A program made the position numbers and the translations under genes. Positions 59,934 through 64,000 of a DNA stretch of 64,000 nucleotides are shown piece after piece. The notes under the pieces are model-generated. The model was not told where the DNA came from and did no database searches. It saw nothing but the letters and a program-made list of their open reading frames with translations. Every line of letters begins with the position of its first letter. Position 1 is the first letter of the stretch. The stretch lies in the NCBI GenBank assembly GCA_963662155.1, contig OY759271.1, forward strand, positions 21,972,729 through 22,036,728, read 5' to 3'. The stretch is from Lamellibrachia columna (lineage: Eukaryota; Annelida; Polychaeta; Sabellida; Siboglinidae).

Positions 59934-60032
59934 ATGTTACTACAAATACAGCAACAGAGAATAGATCACAGAAACACCTGTTTGAACTTGGCTTTGTTGG
60001 TTGCCAGGAATCAAGAAGTTCCAACATTTAAG
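59934..60032 (+). CDS. Candidate 99-bp internal exon
   Basis: Preceded by a good tract and acceptor (ccaacatttcttgttcag|) and followed by AAG|GTATTT. In phase 0 it reads 33 codons: MLLQIQQQRIDHRNTCLNLA then LLVARNQEVPTFK, a helical, Gln-rich then Leu-rich peptide. A second phase is also nearly open (KHLFELGFVGCQESRSSNI then stop), so it could instead be a terminal exon. I do not recognise either peptide. Confidence 0.45.
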
Positions 60033-60469
60033 GTATTTTACGACAAATTGTTGAATATCATAATTATTGCACATCACACAAATAACATACTACACACTGT
60101 GACTACTTCACACTGACCAATATTCACAATTATATGTGTATCTAATATCTATTGCAACTGACACAAATGTCAATACACTAACCCAATGTTTTTAAAGATC
60201 AGTTGATATGGGAAATCCATTTTCTTAATCAGTAAATGTTATGCGTCTGTCTGTACAAAAGGGCTTGAAAATACAGCACTATCCTCATCTATTGTTCTGC
60301 CGGTCAGGTGCGTCCCTTTATAGTCATTGTTTCACCATGTTGTTTCAGTGATAATTATTTCCATAACAGTGAAGTATAGGACATTAAGTTCCACTAATAT
60401 GGTTATTCGTTATTCAGATCACTTCAACCCAGCCCCAGGGCCAGGGGTGACCTTAATAATGAGGTTCCA
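60033..60469. other. Probable intron or spacer
   Basis: Unique AT-rich sequence between an exon candidate and a SINE-like head; nothing else recognised. Confidence 0.4.
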
Positions 60470-60582
60470 CTGTATATCAGGTGCTGTGCAACTTTGCAAG
60501 TTGTACACAAAGCCTAGGTTTTAAACCCAATACGATAAGACAGCAACCACCAAACAATTGAGCCACCATGCCACTATAAAAA
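60470..60582 (-). mobile_element. tRNA-like SINE head
   Basis: On the minus strand, tggcatggtggctcaattg (A-box/D-arm-like) is followed about 35 nt later by gggtttaaaacc (B-box-like). The spacing fits a Pol III promoter. The rest of the tRNA fold is poor, as in SINEs. Confidence 0.5.
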
Positions 60583-60810
60583 TGATCACATAAATTCTTT
60601 AATCAGGTTAAATTATGCCTCTGCATGCATTTTCAGTTTAAATGTTTTGCATAGTGTTGATGTGACATGTTTAAGATGACATTTTAAATTGAAGTTGTCA
60701 ATGATTACATTCATCAGTAATCTCATGATGTTTGTGTAAAATATAATAAACAAACATTTATTTGTGTTCAAAGGTTTGGTGCAGTCAACCCTGGAGTTTT
60801 GTTAGCAAAT

Positions 60811-60893
60811 GCCGAGAAAGGAAAGGACACAGTGCCGGGAAAGGACACAGTGCCGAGAAAGGACGCAGTGCTGAGAAAGGACACAGTGCTGAA
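60811..60893. repeat. 18-bp repeat, 4-5 copies
   Basis: Unit ccgagaaaggacacagtg with c/t and a/g variation. It lies within an open frame after a possible acceptor at 60773 (ttgtgttcaaag|), reading GAVNPGVLLANAEKG; too weak to call an exon. Confidence 0.85.
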
Positions 60894-61028
60894 CTTGTAG
60901 AGAGTAGTATTTATAAATTTCACTTATTGGTGTTTAAATGTAACAATGTTTATATGTGGCAGTCACTGATTTGATGATTATGAATGATGTGTTGAGTACT
61001 ATCAGCCGATTGTTTTTGTCTTGTTATG

Positions 61029-61042
61029 TGGGGGGGGGGGGC
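61029..61042. repeat. Poly-G run
   Basis: Uninterrupted run of about 12 G, unusual in this AT-rich context. Confidence 0.95.
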
Positions 61043-61580
61043 TTAAATAGCAAACCTTTTTAGTTTGATCAATAAGTTTCCAGTACATTTTGAGTTGACT
61101 AATAAATCACTAACCTGACAAACCAGACTGTTTGTGTGGTTCTGTTGTAATATGTGTAAACAAATGCAGTTGTAGCTATATACAGGGTAAATTCTTTTGT
61201 TCATAATTTGTTTAATACGTTGCAGATTTATTTCAAATTTTCAGTATCTTAAGCATAGGCTGTACAACATTTCAAGGAAATATGTTCTTGGTAACTAATG
61301 TATTTTGAAGTAAACATGTACTTGAACTTCAAATGTGTTTTTCTCAGTTTGAACGTTTCTACCCCATGCATGTTCATTACAGCATAACTTCGACTGTGAG
61401 TGAGCTATGTCCTTATATTATGCGTCATATGAAAGCTTAATATCTGATCTTTCCAATGATGCAGATAACTCAATATTTTCAAATTTGCACATGTGACTCA
61501 TTTTGTTAGGACTCGACACAAATTTTATTTATTTAAGGTCACTGTTGAAGCAGGTGCCTCACTGTTCATGTGTATTGCAG

Positions 61581-61652
61581 AATACACAGTGGATAATAAT
61601 CAACCTCAGATATACATCTTGCAACAGGCTTGTAGGAAGCAAAACTGCATTG
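61581..61652 (+). CDS. Candidate 72-bp internal exon
   Basis: Acceptor gtgtattgcag| and donor TTG|GTAAGG are both close to consensus. Length is 24 codons. Phase 0 reads NTQWIIINLRYTSCNRLVGS. The other open phase reads YTVDNNQPQIYILQQACRKQ then NCIG, which looks more protein-like. Phase and gene are undetermined. Confidence 0.4.
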
Positions 61653-61998
61653 GTAAGGCCCACCCTGACTAGGGGGGTCTGGGGGCATGGTCCCCGTGAA
61701 ATTTATCTAAGTGCAAAATGGTGCATTTTGGTGGATTATATTGAACACAGGCTGCAAGCAACATTTTAAAGTAGATATATATGTACACCAAATGGTACAT
61801 ACTGGCAGGCGATACAAGTACCACTGATTCTGATGTATGACTACATGTCGTACATACCTGTACCTGTATTTCAAGCCAAAATCCACAATCTACCAAAACA
61901 TTCACATGGTTCCAATATTATTGTTATGCAATCATTAGCCAACTGTTTGTGTTCCAGATAAGTCAGATAGTGAGTAGTAAGTCTTTGACCAAATTTAG
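61653..61998. other. Intron or spacer with a GC-rich hairpin-like block
   Basis: At 61668-61700 ggggggtctgggggcatggt and then ccccgtg can fold on itself. Similar 'gtctgggggcatg' blocks recur in invertebrate interspersed repeats, so this is probably a MITE fragment. Confidence 0.4.
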
Positions 61999-62062
61999 AT
62001 ACATCTAACATAGGCTAACGATACATCTAACATAGGCTAACGATACATCTAACATAGGCTAA
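61999..62062. repeat. 22-bp repeat, 3 copies
   Basis: Unit with acatctaacataggctaacg, three tandem copies. Confidence 0.93.
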
Positions 62063-62146
62063 CAGTATTATTTACAATTTTGTTTTGTCGCAAGAATCAT
62101 GTTTGAACACCATTTCAGTAATTTAAGTAATTATTGCTTTGCACCG

Positions 62147-62294
62147 AACTGGCACTCTGTTGAGAACCCTGCACAAACTGGCACTCTGTTGAGAACCCTG
62201 CACAAACTGGCACTCTGTTGAGAACCCTGCACAAACTGGCACTCTGTTGAGAACCCTGCACAAACTGGCACTCTGTTGAGAACCCTGCACAAAC
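62147..62294. repeat. 29-bp minisatellite, 5 copies
   Basis: Core aactggcactctgttgagaa then ccctgcaca. Almost perfect copies. Confidence 0.96.
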
Positions 62295-62371
62295 TCATTG
62301 GCCACATCGACTAACCTCAGCTACTCTCACCTTTCTTTCTTCTGTGTCATATTGTAGATATAGTTACACAC

Positions 62372-62484
62372 CTGAGACCACCAAGACTGTTCACTGCTGT
62401 CACTGGTGGTAGGCATCATACTGAGCAACTCTGTTAAACCTGGCATCGGGCGACATGACACAGTACTGGTGCAGGTGTTGGTGA
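62372..62484 (-). CDS. Candidate 113-bp internal exon
   Basis: Minus strand: acceptor gacttatttccag| then two bases plus 37 codons, TNTCTSTVSCRPMPGLTELL then SMMPTTSDSSEQSWWSQ, and donor CAG|GTGTGT. Serine/threonine-rich with three cysteines and a WW pair. I do not recognise it. Ends in phase 0. The 41-bp array begins immediately upstream, in what would be the preceding intron. Confidence 0.45.
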
Positions 62485-62510
62485 CTGGAAATAAGTCACC
62501 ACAGCACTGA

Positions 62511-64000
62511 GCTTTATTTGTTCCAGGGGCCATGATAGACACAAAGTTTGAGTTTTATTTGTTCCAGGCACCATTATACACACAAAGTTTGAGCTTTATT
62601 TGTTCCAGGGGCCATGATAGACACAAAGTTTGAGTTTTATTTGTTCCAGGCACCATTATACACACAAAGTTTGAGTTTTATTTGTTCCAGGGGCCATGAT
62701 GGACACAAAGTTTGAGTTTCATTTGTTCCAGGGACCATGATAGAGACAAAGTTTTAGTTTTATTTGTTCCAGTAGCCATGATAGACACAAAGTTTGAGTT
62801 TCATTTGTTCCAGGGACCATGATAGAGACAAAGTTTGAGTTTTATTTGTTCCAGTGGCCATGATAGACACAAAGTTTGAGTTTTATTTGTTCCAGTGGCC
62901 ATGATAGACACAAAGTTTGAGTTTTATTTGTTCCAGTGGCCATGATAGACACAAAGTTTGAGTTTCATTTGTTCCAGGGACCATGATAGAGACAAAGTTT
63001 GAGTTTTATTTGTTCCAGTGGCCATGATAGACACAAAGTTTGAGTTTCATTTGTTCCAGGGACCATGATAGAGACAAAGTTTGAGTTTTATTTGTTCCAG
63101 TGGCCATGATAGACACAAAGTTTGAGTTTTATTTGTTCCAGGGGCCATGATAGACACAAAGTTTGAGTTTTATTTGTTCCAGTGGCCATGATAGACACAA
63201 AGTTTGAGTTTCATTTGTTCCAGGGACCATGATAGAGACAAAGTTTGAGTTTTATTTGTTCCAGTGGCCATGATAGACACAAAGTTTGAGTTTCATTTGT
63301 TCCAGGGACCATGATAGAGACAAAGTTTGAGTTTTATTTGTTCCAGGGGCCATGATAGACACAAAGTTTGAGTTTTATTTGTTCCAGGGACCATGATAGA
63401 GACAAAGTTTTAGTTTGATTTGTTCCAGTGGCCATGATAGACACAAAGTTTGAGTTTTATTTGTTCCAGTGGCCATGATAGACACAAAGTTTGAGTTTTA
63501 TATGTTCCAGGGGCCATGATAGAGACAAAGTTTGAGTTTTATTTGTTCCAGTGGCCATGATAGACACAAAGTTTGAGTTTTATTTGTTCCAGGGACCATG
63601 ATAGAGACAAAGTTTGAGTTTTATTTGTTCCAGTGGCCATGATAGACACAAAGTTTGAGTTTTATTTGTTCCAGGGACCATGATAGACACAAAGTTTGAG
63701 TTTCATTTGTTCCAGGGACCATGATAGAGACAAAGTTTTAGTTTTATTTGTTCCAGTATCCATGATAGACACAAAGTTTGAGTTTTATTTGTTCCAGGGA
63801 CCATGATAGACACAAAGTTTGAGTTTTATTTGTTCCAGTGGCCATGATAGACACAAAGTTTGAGTTTTATTTGTTCCAGGGACCATGATAGAGACAAAGT
63901 TTGAGTTTTATTTGTTCCAGTGGCCATGATAGACACAAAGTTTGAGTTTCATTTGTTCCAGGGACCATGATAGAGACAAAGTTTGAGTTTTATTTGTTCC
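62511..64000. repeat. 41-bp minisatellite, about 36 copies, truncated by window end
   Basis: Core gatagacacaaagtttgagt then tttatttgttccag(t/g)ggcca. The variants 'gagaca', 'ttcattt' and 'agggacc' travel together and recur in alternating pairs, indicating two-unit (82-bp) amplification steps. The array continues past the right edge. Confidence 0.97.

Overview
This is a non-coding-dominated eukaryotic (metazoan) window, about 40% GC by eye. There is no bacterial-style gene packing. It carries decayed non-LTR retrotransposons (one CR1/L2-type family with a PHD-finger ORF1, and one RTE-type fragment), a hAT transposase remnant, tRNA-like SINE heads, a LINE2/SINE-type 3' tail, and a few spliced-exon candidates with good splice signals. 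The retroelement mix and very high minisatellite load fit a marine invertebrate (mollusc-, brachiopod-, amphioxus- or hemichordate-like). The sequence alone does not fix the phylum.

About 28 kb of the 64 kb (my addition of array lengths) is tandem repeat: some 40 unrelated minisatellites with units of 14-58 bp, plus four (TA)n tracts. The largest are 0.9-3.9 kb (48/47-bp unit, about 62 copies), 4.6-6.25 kb (32 bp), 28.3-30.5 kb (36 bp, about 61 copies), 32.0-33.4 kb (33 bp), 35.0-37.2 kb (37 bp, about 59 copies), 41.4-42.7 kb (24 bp, about 52 copies), 43.8-44.9 kb (52 bp) and 62.5 kb to the window end (41 bp). Several have higher-order structure. The long reading frames across them are artefacts of stop-free units: several arrays are open in two or three frames or on both strands.

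The transposon block is 15.9-25.2 kb: an RTE reverse-transcriptase tail running into an array (15.9-16.4), a CR1/L2 esterase-tail plus endonuclease copy (16.7-17.7), a second CR1/L2 copy with ORF1, endonuclease and reverse transcriptase (18.6-22.85), a hAT remnant (22.87-23.7), an L2/SINE-like tail (24.0) and a third reverse-transcriptase copy (24.1-25.15). All carry stops, frameshifts or internal tandem expansions.

The host-gene signal is on the right. A probable first coding exon lies on the minus strand at 55.35-55.48 kb. Weaker exon candidates lie at 57.57 (-), 59.93 (+), 61.58 (+) and 62.37 (-), around a CpG-denser stretch at 59.0-59.5. I do not recognise these proteins.

The most interesting observations are (i) tandem repeats nucleated inside transposon sequence in at least five places, where the parental motif can still be read in the repeat unit, and (ii) an apparently uncatalogued element of roughly 0.5 kb with an imperfect hairpin at each end, present twice in opposite orientation (40.5-40.95 and 47.64-48.24 kb), one copy inside a minisatellite, with a further fragment at 53.8 kb.
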